In this document: positions 15,770 through 24,822 of the stretch, one piece after another
How positions within the stretch are numbered: position 1 is the stretch's first letter
Layout: each line of letters opens with the position of its first letter
NCBI GenBank assembly: GCA_900317935.1
Contig: ONIU01000031.1
Span: 1 to 33,622 of the forward strand
Length of the DNA: 33,622 nt
From: an uncultured bacterium
GTDB lineage: Bacteria; Muiribacteriota; Ozemobacteria; Ozemobacterales; Ozemobacteraceae
Direction: 5' to 3'
Notes under the pieces: model-generated
Told to the model about the DNA's origin: nothing
What the model saw: the letters and a program-made list of their open reading frames with translations, nothing else
Database searches by the model: none
Program-made: the position numbers and the translations under genes

Positions 15770-16840
15770 TTAATAGCCTTTCAATTCAGAGAGTCTCTTA
15801 TTGAATACAGCCTTTTCTTCATCAGAAGCAGCATTGTTAGCTTCATGAACGATACCAGCACGAACTTCATCAACAACGTCTTTAACCAAAGCGCGATCTT
15901 TTGGATCAAGAGTTCTCATCTTGTTGAGGAAGAAGCTGTAGTATTTACCAGCATCACCATTGTGAGTTCTGATATCCCATACAACGATTCTAGAGAGGAG
16001 ACCAGCGTCATCTTCACGAGCTTCATAAGTAGTGTTGATGTCAGACTGAACTTCAACAGAATAATTGATGTTAGCATTAGCAGATTTCTTGAAGGTATTG
16101 ATGCTCTGAGACTGTTTTACGATGTCATCCATGAGCATACCCATAGTTCTCATAGAAACTTCAGTGTCATAGCTGAATTCTTTACCCTGATCAGCTTCGC
16201 CAGACTGAGAAGTCTGTTCGCTTTCCTGACTGGTCTGTTCAGAATCATCTGCTGGAATTTCTGGAATAACTGGGTCGTCACCAGCTACAGGCATATCAGT
16301 ATTTTCTTCATAAGAATTGCCGTCGCCAGACAAACCTTCATCACCGTTAGTTGGATATTCTGCTGCTGCATCGCTGCTTCCGCTGTTGCTACCCTGATCA
16401 GTGTAGTTACCCTGATTAGCAGTATTTCCACCGTTGCTTGGCTTACCAGCAGTCATTTTTCTCCAATGACCCTTAGTCCACTTACCATTCTTATCATAAT
16501 GGCCGCAAACCCATACTTTATTCTTCTTGCCAGTTAATTTCTGTTTTGCCCAAACGCCTGTATCCATACCAGCGTTAACAATCTTAGCACCGGCAGTCTT
16601 TATTGCCATACCAGTCTTCTTTGCAGCATCTTTAACTGCAGTAGCAGCCTTGTTAGCAGCTTTTTTAACAGCAGCAGCAGCCTTGTGAGAGGCTTTTTTG
16701 ATGGCATTGCCGACTTTAGCGAAGAAACCCATCTTTTTGGGCTTAGCACCAGAACCTGGGCCGGCGTATACATCTGTAGTAGAAAGGAGCATACAAAGCA
16801 TAGCAACTAATGCTATAGTTTTTGTCCAAGTAGTAGACAT
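15770..16840 (-). CDS. Secreted Lys/Ala-rich protein with a WxxGHY-type motif
   Basis: I place the start at 16840, where GGAGG lies six bases upstream. The 356-residue product begins with a signal peptide (MSTTWTKTIALVAMLCMLLS, cleavage after YA). A long cationic Lys/Ala-rich helix follows, with KKA/AVK repeats (about residues 35-85). Next is KVWVCGHYDKNGKWTKGHW, resembling the short W-x-x-G-H-Y/W motif repeated in cell-surface YXWGXW-type proteins. A Gln/Ser/Glu/Asp-rich acidic linker comes after it (about 125-210), then a mostly helical C-terminal domain ending near LKGY. The opposite charges of the N-terminal helix and the linker are striking. The layout is similar to the 7264 protein (signal, MGFFAKVGNAIKKA versus GLFTKIKDAVK), but homology is not certain. 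Function is unknown. Confidence 0.8.
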   Translation of the reverse strand: MSTTWTKTIALVAMLCMLLSTTDVYAGPGSGAKPKKMGFFAKVGNAIKKASHKAAAAVKKAANKAATAVKDAAKKTGMAIKTAGAKIVNAGMDTGVWAKQKLTGKKNKVWVCGHYDKNGKWTKGHWRKMTAGKPSNGGNTANQGNYTDQGSNSGSSDAAAEYPTNGDEGLSGDGNSYEENTDMPVAGDDPVIPEIPADDSEQTSQESEQTSQSGEADQGKEFSYDTEVSMRTMGMLMDDIVKQSQSINTFKKSANANINYSVEVQSDINTTYEAREDDAGLLSRIVVWDIRTHNGDAGKYYSFFLNKMRTLDPKDRALVKDVVDEVRAGIVHEANNAASDEEKAVFNKRLSELKGY

Positions 16841-16880
16841 ATCTTCCTCCATTATGAATAATATGAACTTATAAGTAGAT

Positions 16881-16909
16881 AATGTACCAATATTACCGAA
16901 GTTGTACAA
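16881..16909 (-). promoter_or_regulatory. Candidate promoter for the 15770-16840 gene
   Basis: On the minus strand TTGTAC (16904-16909), 17-bp spacer, TACATT (16881-16886). Four of six bases match consensus in each box. Confidence 0.45.
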
Positions 16910-16993
16910 ATAAGTTTACAGAAAAAATTGAAATTACGCAAGGTTTTTTAAAAGTTTTAATTTAAAAATATAAATTTTTTTTAAGATTTAAAA

Positions 16994-19900
16994 CTATTTA
17001 AATATCTTCTTCAAACTTTTTCCTAATTTAGACACTCCTTCACCGATTTTATCAACAACTTTTCCGGCGTCTTTCTTTTCTCCACCTTCTTTGTCTTTAT
17101 CCTTACCCAGAAGTTTATTCAGTTCATTCTTAGCTTTCTGCTTCAATAAATCATCTAAAGGTAAATCTATTTTAGGAGAAGTTAAAGAACCTTTAACCTT
17201 ACATGTCATACTAAGTTTATCTTTACTTCCGAGTAAATCTTTCATATAACTGCTTTTTGAACAGGTTTCTTTTCCTAATGAGAAATCCAAAGCTCCGTCA
17301 AGAGTTGTATCCAAACCTACAGAACCTCTATAAACAACAGAACTATCTTGAGAAGTTCCCATAGTATTATTGGAAGATATTCTACCGTTTGCAATCTTAT
17401 AATCACCGGAAACATTATTGATTGTTCCAGAGGCTAAAGACGGATTCTTAAGTTTTTCGGCTATTGACTTTATTATATCGGGAGAGTCATAGGTTCCGCT
17501 GGCCATTTGCAGGTGTGCGTCACCATTGATGCTGTTCAAACCGGTTGAATCACCTTTAAACTTAGCAAAACCATCTAAGCCGCCAACAAGAGTCTTTTCA
17601 TATTTTTTATCAGCATTAACTTTCAGGAATTCCTGTGTTTGAAGCTGATTTATGTTAGCGTCAACATCATATCTTATAGGTTCAGAAGCAACCAGAGTTA
17701 TTTTTGATTTTGCTTTGATATCACCATCAAAAAGCTTGAAAGAAGCAGAAGAAACATCTAATGCATTGTTAAAATAAGTTGCTCTGGCACTCAACTTCTG
17801 ATAAGGGAATTTCATAGATTCTCCGCCTTCAGTAATAAGAGCAGTTACAGTTCCAACATCTACCTTAGCAAAACAGTCAACTTTGATTTCTTCTAATGCA
17901 CCAGTAACAGTTCCGCTTCCAACACCTGTTCCCAACACTTTGAATCCTGTTCCTTCAAGGAAGAATCCAGCAGCATCAGTAACATCAAGAGGTGCAACAT
18001 TGAATTTAAAGTTAGTAATAAACTTTGCCCAGTCTTTCAAACTACCAGAAACATTTGCCTTAGAGGTTCCCCAGTAGGCAGTAAGGCTTTCAGAACTCAA
18101 ACCATCATTATTAAAGTTTATACGACCGTTAATTTTTTCAACAGGTCTGAAAACCATTGGATGAATGAATCTAACATCTTTCAACTGAGCTGTGCCTTTA
18201 ATTTTTGGAGCAGAAGTCGGCCCCATCAAGCTGGCATTCAAATCAGCATTACCGCTAAAATCTAATTCCGCAGGCATATCAGGAACAAAAGCTCCGATTA
18301 ATTTGCGAACCATAGCAAGATTTGTTCCTTTAACATTTGCCACTGCTTCAACTTTCATATTCTTGAAATCTTTTATAGTTCCGTTAAAATCTAAATCTCC
18401 GCCCAAAGCATTAGCTTTGATATTATTCATAACCAGCTTATCGTTATCAGCAGTTACAGTTCCGTTAAATTTATTAATAACAATACCGTATTTGGAAACA
18501 TCAGCATAAATATCTTTTGCAACAATTTTTCCAAAAGGTTTAGGATCTTTAACTGTGCCGCCAACCTTTAAAGACACATCGAGCTGGCCTTTATACTGAC
18601 CTTCTTCTACGGGCAAATTAAACAAGCCTGATGCCAGTCTTGAGAATTCACTAACATTAATACCACCATCAGCAGAGCAGTCAAAGCCTATATCTTTCTG
18701 ATTCTTTATAGTTCCTTTAACATTTAGATTTGCCCCAGTTGCAGAAACTTTCAAACTTTCAACATTTATTGTTCCTGTTTCAGCACCTATGCCGTTCAAC
18801 CTTATATTAAGGTTTTCAACACGCCCCTGGGCTTTAGTTTTATTTTCTATAATACTAATAATTTTGGAAATTATTGAACCATTCAGCTTAAGTGAAGAAA
18901 TATCTGAAAGCTTACCGTTAATATTGCCATCCATAGCAATATTTCCATTTATTGCAAAATTTTTCATTGCATCGCCAAGATACTGTTTAAGGTTCTTTAT
19001 CAAACCTTCAATACCAATATTTACGCCAAAAACAGCATTCAAATTCATGTCATTCAAAGCTAGCTTTAATGACATCAATTTTACAGAAGTATCAGCAAGG
19101 GAAACCTCAAAATCAGAAGCATCAATAGTATTGTTTGCTCCGTAGGCAAAATTCCCTTTTTGTAAAACAATCTTATCTTCAACATATTTTGTAGAAATTT
19201 CTACCTTTTTAGGCTGAACCACAGCTCTAAGCTGAATTGGTTTATCTCCATCCAGGCTTACTCCAACATCTGCTCCGATAGCTCCATTTTTAAGAGCAAT
19301 ACCATGTTCTGGTGGAACAAAATCTTTTATGATTGGCCACAAGTCAGAGACTTCAACAGGAGAAAGAGTTGCAGAAGCCTGAAGTTTCAGAGGTGTCATC
19401 TGGGGAACTGCGGCAGTTCCTGACACTTTTAAAATAGGTTCTACGCCAATATTATAGCTTTTAACATCAACAGAGTTATTAGTGATATTATAATCTATAG
19501 ATGCTCTGGCATTTGAACCTGTTATAGAATTTAAATATTTCTTGTATTCTTCAGGAACAAATTGTTTTACTTCATTAATGTCTTTTAAATTTATAACAAC
19601 ATCTGAAGTAACTCTAGAAGGCCAATACAAATCGCCTTTTGCATTCAAAGCAGCTTTGCCGACCAATTCCCCGTCAATTTCATAAGGAAGAGCTGAAGAA
19701 ACAAGAGAATGAGACAAACTGGCTCTATTTAGTTTTATGTTATAAGAAGATTTTGTGCCTTCATCAGTATAGTTCAAAACTATGTTATTTATATCAAGGC
19801 TTTTAAATGGAAAAGTTATACTGTTCAAATCCAGAGTGCTACTTCCGCTTTTTTGTTCTTTTACTGCTACATCAGTGCTTTTAATTGCTTTCATATTAAG

Positions 19901-20368
19901 TAGAGTAGTTGAGGAAGATATTGCAAGATAATCAATAACAATATTACCTCTGAGAACAGCTAAGAAATCTGGTCTGACTTTAACAGAAGCTATATGCGAA
20001 TCCAGTTTCATTATTGCAGAATCTGTTGCAACATGAATATTAGTTAATTCGATGGAAGGGAAACTGACTCTTATTTTCTCAAAATTAATATTCATGCCTG
20101 TAGCTTCGCTAGCTTTCTGATTAACAAGTTTTTCGAAGTTGCTATCACTTGCCAGTTTATTTAAGACATAGAATATGGCTATTCCAAATGAAATCAGCAT
20201 AAGCAAAAAGAAAACAGAAAATACTTTTAAATAGAAGCGCCAACCTCTTCCCTTTTTTGGTTTAGTCTTAGTATCTGCGGAAGTGTTTTCTGCTACAGTA
20301 GCTGTTTCTTGTTCAACAGCTTTATTTTCGGCAGATTCATTAGTTTTGTTATTTTCTGTTTCACTCAT
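16994..20368 (-). CDS. AsmA-family inner-membrane protein
   Basis: The start at 20368 (MSETENNK) is chosen because GGAGG lies about ten bases upstream; the longer frame to 20407 has no such site. The 1124-residue product starts with a cytoplasmic Glu/Thr/Lys-rich tail (about 1-45) and one membrane helix (FYLKVFSVFFLLMLISFGIA). A very long repeating beta-rich periplasmic region follows, typical of AsmA/TamB/YhdP-type proteins (LKVSGTAAVPQMTPLKLQAS; INGRINFNNDGLSSESLTAYWG). It ends with the AsmA-like signature GSLTSPKIDLPLDDLLKQ and a Lys/Gly-rich tail. Family members form bridge-like conduits between the two membranes and are linked to phospholipid transport and envelope integrity. The presence of this gene supports a diderm organism. 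It is monocistronic and its upstream region contains a heptamer repeat tract. Confidence 0.85.
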   Translation of the reverse strand: MSETENNKTNESAENKAVEQETATVAENTSADTKTKPKKGRGWRFYLKVFSVFFLLMLISFGIAIFYVLNKLASDSNFEKLVNQKASEATGMNINFEKIRVSFPSIELTNIHVATDSAIMKLDSHIASVKVRPDFLAVLRGNIVIDYLAISSSTTLLNMKAIKSTDVAVKEQKSGSSTLDLNSITFPFKSLDINNIVLNYTDEGTKSSYNIKLNRASLSHSLVSSALPYEIDGELVGKAALNAKGDLYWPSRVTSDVVINLKDINEVKQFVPEEYKKYLNSITGSNARASIDYNITNNSVDVKSYNIGVEPILKVSGTAAVPQMTPLKLQASATLSPVEVSDLWPIIKDFVPPEHGIALKNGAIGADVGVSLDGDKPIQLRAVVQPKKVEISTKYVEDKIVLQKGNFAYGANNTIDASDFEVSLADTSVKLMSLKLALNDMNLNAVFGVNIGIEGLIKNLKQYLGDAMKNFAINGNIAMDGNINGKLSDISSLKLNGSIISKIISIIENKTKAQGRVENLNIRLNGIGAETGTINVESLKVSATGANLNVKGTIKNQKDIGFDCSADGGINVSEFSRLASGLFNLPVEEGQYKGQLDVSLKVGGTVKDPKPFGKIVAKDIYADVSKYGIVINKFNGTVTADNDKLVMNNIKANALGGDLDFNGTIKDFKNMKVEAVANVKGTNLAMVRKLIGAFVPDMPAELDFSGNADLNASLMGPTSAPKIKGTAQLKDVRFIHPMVFRPVEKINGRINFNNDGLSSESLTAYWGTSKANVSGSLKDWAKFITNFKFNVAPLDVTDAAGFFLEGTGFKVLGTGVGSGTVTGALEEIKVDCFAKVDVGTVTALITEGGESMKFPYQKLSARATYFNNALDVSSASFKLFDGDIKAKSKITLVASEPIRYDVDANINQLQTQEFLKVNADKKYEKTLVGGLDGFAKFKGDSTGLNSINGDAHLQMASGTYDSPDIIKSIAEKLKNPSLASGTINNVSGDYKIANGRISSNNTMGTSQDSSVVYRGSVGLDTTLDGALDFSLGKETCSKSSYMKDLLGSKDKLSMTCKVKGSLTSPKIDLPLDDLLKQKAKNELNKLLGKDKDKEGGEKKDAGKVVDKIGEGVSKLGKSLKKIFK

Positions 20369-20477
20369 ATTTATTAAGCCTCCAAAAATTCTCATAAAAT
20401 GTACCAAAAAATTTAGAAAAATGGAATAGCTTTATTTTTATTGTTTTGGAAACCTTAATTTTTAGAAGTTGTTACAA

Positions 20478-20602
20478 GGCAAAGCCAGCGTAGAGATTAG
20501 TGGTAAGTGGTGTATGATAAGTGATAAGTGGTGGTGAGTTCATTTGCTCTATGTTCTCAATTCTCAAATTTTGGTCTTATATCTTATAACTCAATTCAAA
20601 AA
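20478..20602. repeat. Heptamer-period repeat tract B, in the AsmA/lipoprotein intergenic gap
   Basis: From 20491 the sequence divides into about sixteen 7-mers: TAGAGAT, TAGTGGT, AAGTGGT, GTATGAT, AAGTGAT, AAGTGGT and so on, then TTCTCAA twice and TCTTATA twice. The first half is purine-rich and the second half pyrimidine-rich on the same strand. A GGC-AAA-GCC mini-hairpin precedes it (20478-20486). The rest of the 288-bp gap is AT-rich without another clear feature. Confidence 0.8.
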
Positions 20603-20656
20603 GATAAAGTGCCGATAAAATTAGGTATAGCTATAGCAAAATAATCCGGAGGCAGA

Positions 20657-22090
20657 ATGCTTCAACGTAAAATATATATTAAAATCAGGCGCAGAGCCCA
20701 TCGCTTTTATTCTATAATTCTTTTAGCGATGATATTAGTTTTTAACGGCTGCACCAGTCACAAAGGAGACTTAAGATTCAATTCACCTTCTACTGGTGAT
20801 ATATTCAATATTTCTGGAAGAATATCACTGCCAGAAATTATAGAAACAGATTCTGCCAGAGCATCTTTAACAACCCTGACCGATTTTTCAAATTTTAAAC
20901 TTACAGCTGGCGAAACAACAGCCCAGGCTGATAAAAACGGTAATTTCTATTTAAGCGGAGTTAATTTTTCCGACTCTTTAGTAATAGGAGCTATTTCAAA
21001 TAAAATAGCTTTATTACGCCGAGTAACGGCAGACGAGTTATGTTATTCCGATTTGAGCAACATTGAAATAGACGTGAATAGCACAGCTGAAGCAATGATT
21101 TATCTGCAGGGCGTCTTGTTGAAAAAAGATCTAACACCGGCAGACATTCGAGCCAGAGAATACGTGGATGGAATTGCTTCACTCACGTCGGCTATAAAAC
21201 TATCTATGCAGCTTCCCAAAACTTCAATAAGCAAAACCAATCTTGAATTGCCTGCTGTTGTTGCCGCATCAAAAGAAGTTGCCTTAAAATGCATATCGAG
21301 AGACAATGTATTAAAAGAAGCCAATACAGTGCTTAGACATGCGTTTTTAAGAAAAGACCTGGAATTGGTTAAGCTTTATATATCCCCTTCTTTTGGCAAC
21401 GACTGGGATACCACATCAAACTGGGATGATGTAGTAAATTATTTTGAAAAACTCTTTTCCAATAACGATTTTGTTACCCTTACCTGGGAAATAATGGAAA
21501 CAGAACTTTTAGAAAACAGCACAGCCAGAATAAGAACCAAAGTTAATGCAGTCATAAGAGAAAACACAAATGACGAGATAGCCTGCAATAAAACATGGAC
21601 ATTCGACGCACTCTGGCGTCTGGAAGGAACAATCTGGAAACTATATAGAAACATGCCTTACAGAGACACTCACCCGACTCAGGTTGACGCAGATTTAAGA
21701 TGGGGAGAAATATCTTCAGCCCATGCCGAGCTTCAGGCAGCAATAAATAGAGAAGACTTAGATGCCTTAGGCAGCAGAATCTCTGATGCTTTCAGGAACG
21801 CATTTGACGGCAACAGCACCAAAACCGAGCTTTTACTTGTAGCCGCCCAGCGTTTTAACAATATGGATGTAAAAATATCTGACTATTCAATAGAATCCAT
21901 AAAATTTACAGGGAATGAATCTGCTGAAGTAACTTGCACCGGCCGAGTTAAGGTCATCAATATATTACTTGGCAAAGACATAGACAGCGGCCTGGTCAAA
22001 GCTAAGGTCGTATGGCATAAAGAAGACGGTGTCTGGAGAATTTACCGCGACCTGCCTTATAAATTCACGCATCCTGTAACTTTTGATTAA
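20657..22090 (+). CDS. Lipoprotein with two NTF2/SnoaL-like domains
   Basis: The 477-residue product has a basic n-region, hydrophobic core and lipobox FNGC (Cys32), so it should be lipid-anchored to the envelope. Residues about 45-110 look like a small beta sandwich (FNISGRISLPEII; ADKNGNFYLSGVNF), recalling carboxypeptidase-regulatory-like folds. Two similar domains follow (about 215-345 and 350-477). Both start with a helix and 'A...LRKDLELVKLYIS' / 'AINREDLDALGSRIS', and both end with a W-x-x-E/D-G-x-x-W-K/R-x-Y-R-x-x-P-Y-x-x-T-H-P motif. They match an NTF2-like cone fold and look like an internal duplication. A strong CGGAGG ribosome site precedes the ATG. The gene ends exactly where the heptamer tract C begins. 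Confidence 0.8.
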   Translation: MLQRKIYIKIRRRAHRFYSIILLAMILVFNGCTSHKGDLRFNSPSTGDIFNISGRISLPEIIETDSARASLTTLTDFSNFKLTAGETTAQADKNGNFYLSGVNFSDSLVIGAISNKIALLRRVTADELCYSDLSNIEIDVNSTAEAMIYLQGVLLKKDLTPADIRAREYVDGIASLTSAIKLSMQLPKTSISKTNLELPAVVAASKEVALKCISRDNVLKEANTVLRHAFLRKDLELVKLYISPSFGNDWDTTSNWDDVVNYFEKLFSNNDFVTLTWEIMETELLENSTARIRTKVNAVIRENTNDEIACNKTWTFDALWRLEGTIWKLYRNMPYRDTHPTQVDADLRWGEISSAHAELQAAINREDLDALGSRISDAFRNAFDGNSTKTELLLVAAQRFNNMDVKISDYSIESIKFTGNESAEVTCTGRVKVINILLGKDIDSGLVKAKVVWHKEDGVWRIYRDLPYKFTHPVTFD

Positions 22091-22260
22091 GTTACAAGAC
22101 ATAAGTTATAAGTTACAAGTTATAAGTTATAAGTTACAAGTTACAAGTTACAAGTTACAAGTTGCAACTTGCAAGACCAAAGACTCAAGATACAAGATAG
22201 AAGATTGAAGAGGGAAGATTGAAGAGGGAAGAGCGTAGAGCAATAGAGCGATAGAGCCTG
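22091..22260. repeat. Heptamer-period repeat tract C
   Basis: Starting at the base after the lipoprotein stop codon, the DNA divides into about twenty consecutive 7-mers of the form GNNNNAA: GTTACAA, GACATAA, GTTATAA, GTTACAA (several), GTTGCAA, GACTCAA, GATACAA, GATAGAA, GATTGAA, GAGGGAA and others (22091-22230). It then drifts into GAGC-type units up to 22260. The unit sequence changes gradually while the 7-bp register holds. Confidence 0.9.
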
Positions 22261-22430
22261 TGGCTCTCGTGAAAAGTGGGACGAGGCTAAGGCCTCTGTG
22301 AGACGATTGCAGGTGCAATCTGTGGGACGGCAGCTAACGCTGCCCGTGGTAGTTGTTTGACAATTACCACAGTGAAATGTCCCACAACGAAGTGTCCCAC
22401 AGCGAAGCGTATCACTTCCGACCTTATGGT
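22254..22430. repeat. GTGGGAC-linked mini-hairpin array
   Basis: Short perfect hairpins alternate with a 7-bp linker: GAGCC/GGCTC (22254-22266), linker GTGGGAC at 22277, GAGGC/GCCTC (22284-22297), GTGAGAC at 22298, GATTGCA/TGCAATC (22305-22320), GTGGGAC at 22322, GGCAGC/GCTGCC (22329-22344), then GTGGTA/TACCAC (22346-22370). Inverted linkers GTCCCAC follow at 22379 and 22394. On the minus strand 22379-22408 is two tandem 15-mers of the type (A/G)CTTCG(T/C)TGTGGGAC. No gene is seen in 22091-22476. Confidence 0.85.
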
Positions 22431-22476
22431 CTTACATCACACCTAACACCAATCACACCACCTCTATATTAATTAT

Positions 22477-23427
22477 TTATTTTAAATTCTGGATTTCCTT
22501 TAATTTCTTTTCTACAGCCTTATTGCTAGGATCAATCATATTGGCGCTAATAAGAAAAGCTAATGCCTTTTCTTTTTCTTCTGGCATTTTAAGTTCAGAA
22601 ACAATCTTTAAAAGCACTACAGCATGTTCAGGAGAAAATGTAGTCTGTATCTTGCTATCATAAAGAATCTTCTTGGCTTTCACTGTATCCATATTGAAAT
22701 CAAAACTTGGAACAAGATTTTTTAATCTCAGAATATGTTCTTTTGCGTCTGGGTTGTCTGGAACATATTTCAAAGATAAAATCATGGCAGCAGCAGATAC
22801 ATCAAGTTCATTTCTAGCAGCCATAGCAAAACCTAAGCCTCTTAAAGCAGAAGCAAAATCTTCTTCGTTGTCAGCACATTCCAATGCCTGTTCATAAGCG
22901 ATCTGAGCACTGACATAATCAGCATAGATTCCACAGTTAAGGAAAATAAAACCTCGTTCACAATAGTATGGCGCTCTAACAGGATTCCACATTATACATT
23001 TCTGAATATTGTCTATAGCATCCTGATACTTCTTTTCCTGAAAATCCATAACAGCTAGGAAATAGTATCCATCGGCAATAGGTTCAGGAACCCATACAAC
23101 CTTCTTTTTACTGTCTTTGTTTTTATAAATATAATATTCTTTTTCTATATTTGAATAAAAACTTTTATATTCTGTATTTGCATCATCTTTGTATTTTTTG
23201 GAAAAATCAGCCATTTCCTGAGCTATTTTTCTTGCTTCTTTTGTATTCCCGCTTTTTAGTCTTTCAACGAAGACAAGCATCATCTGATTATTTTTATCAA
23301 TGGTAATAGTTGAATCAGCAGCAGCAGACACTGCTGGAACAATAATTTCCGCTGCATTCAACCTGCATTCAAAGGATAGTAATAAAAGAGAAAAAATTAT
23401 AAATAACTGGAATGAACGTTTATACAT
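22477..23427 (-). CDS. Secreted helical-repeat (TPR-like) protein
   Basis: The 316-residue product has a signal peptide (MYKRSFQLFIIFSLLLLSFE, cleavage near NAA). A helical region follows, with TPR-like pairs clearest at about 118-225 (GYYFLAVMDFQEKKYQDAIDNI; YYCERGFIFLNCGIYADYVSAQIAYEQAL; LRGLGFAMAARNELDVSAAAMILSLKYVP). The C-terminal part continues with less regular helices. Three cysteines occur in the repeat area (CIMWNP, YYCERG, LNCG), unusual for a periplasmic TPR protein. It lies 48 bp downstream of cinA on the same strand and may share its transcript. The gene ends beside the mini-hairpin array. The role is unknown; a periplasmic scaffold is likely. Confidence 0.8.
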   Translation of the reverse strand: MYKRSFQLFIIFSLLLLSFECRLNAAEIIVPAVSAAADSTITIDKNNQMMLVFVERLKSGNTKEARKIAQEMADFSKKYKDDANTEYKSFYSNIEKEYYIYKNKDSKKKVVWVPEPIADGYYFLAVMDFQEKKYQDAIDNIQKCIMWNPVRAPYYCERGFIFLNCGIYADYVSAQIAYEQALECADNEEDFASALRGLGFAMAARNELDVSAAAMILSLKYVPDNPDAKEHILRLKNLVPSFDFNMDTVKAKKILYDSKIQTTFSPEHAVVLLKIVSELKMPEEKEKALAFLISANMIDPSNKAVEKKLKEIQNLK

Positions 23428-23475
23428 TTAGTTTACTTCCTATTTCTTAATTGTTTTGTTAGGGTTCTTTATAAA

Positions 23476-24705
23476 CTATAATTGTTTAAAAATCAAATTT
23501 AAAGCAGTTTTACAAACTCTCTGACGAACCATTTCCCGGCTACCTGGCCAGTCTACAAAATCAGTAACAACCACTTTCGGGCCAGCTACAGCCACCCAGG
23601 CAGTTCCTGGGCGCTTGCCTTCTAATGAGCCTGGACCAGCTACTCCAGTTGTAGAGATTGCCCAATCGGTTTTGAAAAGTTTTTTTACACTTTGTGCCAT
23701 TTCTATAGCAGTTTCTTTAGATACTGCACCATATTTTTCTATGGTTTCATGGTTAACGCCAGCAAATTCCTTTATTTCGTTTGTATAAGATGTTATTGAA
23801 CCTTTAAAACAACTGCTTATTCCTTCACAAGCGGCAATCTGAGAAGCCAGCATGCCACCAGTCAGAGATTCTATGCAGCTGATAGTCTGATTTTTTTCAT
23901 CCAAACGCTTTTTAATTACAGAAACTATACTGTCATCATCAAAGCCAAAAACATACCCGGAAAGAATACTACAAATATCTTCAACAACTGGAGTAACTAT
24001 TTTTTCAGCTTCTTCAATAGTATCTCCTACTGCAGCGACTCTGATATCAACTCCACTGTCACGGCAGTAAGTGCCAACACCAGGAACAGCCAAATTAGTG
24101 TATTTTGCTATTTTTTCAGTTAAGAAAGACTCACCAAGACCGATTGTTCTGATGATCTTGAGATAAAGACACTTGCTACTTACAGGCAATTTCGGTTCAA
24201 CTTCTTCTATCCACATTCTAGTCATTTCATGTGGCGGGCCGGGAAGAGTAATTATAATCTTTTTATCGTTCGTTTTTACAAACCAGCCTGGAGCAGTTCC
24301 TATCGGGTTTGGTAATGTTTCAGCGCTTTTAATAAGCCATGCCTGCTTAGCGTTATTCGGAGGCATTGGACGTTTTCTTGCAGCAAACTTTTCTTTAAGT
24401 TCTTTAAAAAGCTGTTCATCAACGTAAGGTTCCTCTCCAACATAGGCAGCAATAGCTTCTCTTGTCATATCATCATCAGTTGGACCAAGTCCTCCGCCTA
24501 AAATAGCTATATCTGAACGGGATAAAGCGTTTTTAATAGTTTCGGTCAAACGTTCAAGATTATCACCAACAGTAGATTTCCGATATACAGTTATTCCCAA
24601 ATCTCTTAGTCTGGTGCTTAAAAAAGTTGCATTAGTATCAACTATTTCGCCTAATAACAATTCAGTACCAACGCTGATTATTTCTGCGACAAGATTATCT
24701 GACAT
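23476..24705 (-). CDS. cinA: CinA, competence/damage-inducible protein A (NMN deamidase family)
   Basis: CinA combines a molybdopterin-binding-like N-terminal domain with a C-terminal nicotinamide-mononucleotide deamidase domain (PncC), which recycles NMN to NaMN; the N-terminal domain of homologues hydrolyses ADP-ribose. The 409-residue length is normal. The N-terminal half starts AEIISVGTELLLGEIVDTNA and contains GGGLGPTDDDMTRE (about 70-83) and the conserved TLPGPPHEM. The C-terminal domain shows SCIESLTGGMLASQIA (about 262 on), GAVSKETAIEMA and STTGVAGPG. The expected A-E-S-C-T-G-G reads C-I-E-S-L-T-G-G, so the commonly seen Cys is Leu; the catalytic Ser is in place. It precedes the 22477 gene and is divergent from gmhB. 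An AGAGG ribosome site is present. Confidence 0.93.
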   Translation of the reverse strand: MSDNLVAEIISVGTELLLGEIVDTNATFLSTRLRDLGITVYRKSTVGDNLERLTETIKNALSRSDIAILGGGLGPTDDDMTREAIAAYVGEEPYVDEQLFKELKEKFAARKRPMPPNNAKQAWLIKSAETLPNPIGTAPGWFVKTNDKKIIITLPGPPHEMTRMWIEEVEPKLPVSSKCLYLKIIRTIGLGESFLTEKIAKYTNLAVPGVGTYCRDSGVDIRVAAVGDTIEEAEKIVTPVVEDICSILSGYVFGFDDDSIVSVIKKRLDEKNQTISCIESLTGGMLASQIAACEGISSCFKGSITSYTNEIKEFAGVNHETIEKYGAVSKETAIEMAQSVKKLFKTDWAISTTGVAGPGSLEGKRPGTAWVAVAGPKVVVTDFVDWPGSREMVRQRVCKTALNLIFKQL

Positions 24706-24822
24706 ATTTGCCTCTTTGGTTTAGATTTATTTTACTTCATTACTATATATATAAAATTTTTGTTATATTATACGACATTTTAAGGTAACATACTAATATA
24801 CAATTATTACTAAGGTTAAACA

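Noticed and set aside
15665..16537. A 290-codon plus-strand ORF
   Set aside because: It is antisense to the secreted Lys/Ala-rich gene, which has a signal peptide, ribosome site and terminator; the plus ORF has none and runs across the terminator.
22277..22408. CRISPR-like regular repeats
   Set aside because: The repeated unit is only 7 bp (or 15 bp in two copies), the spacers are self-complementary and 14-17 bp long, and no cas gene is near.
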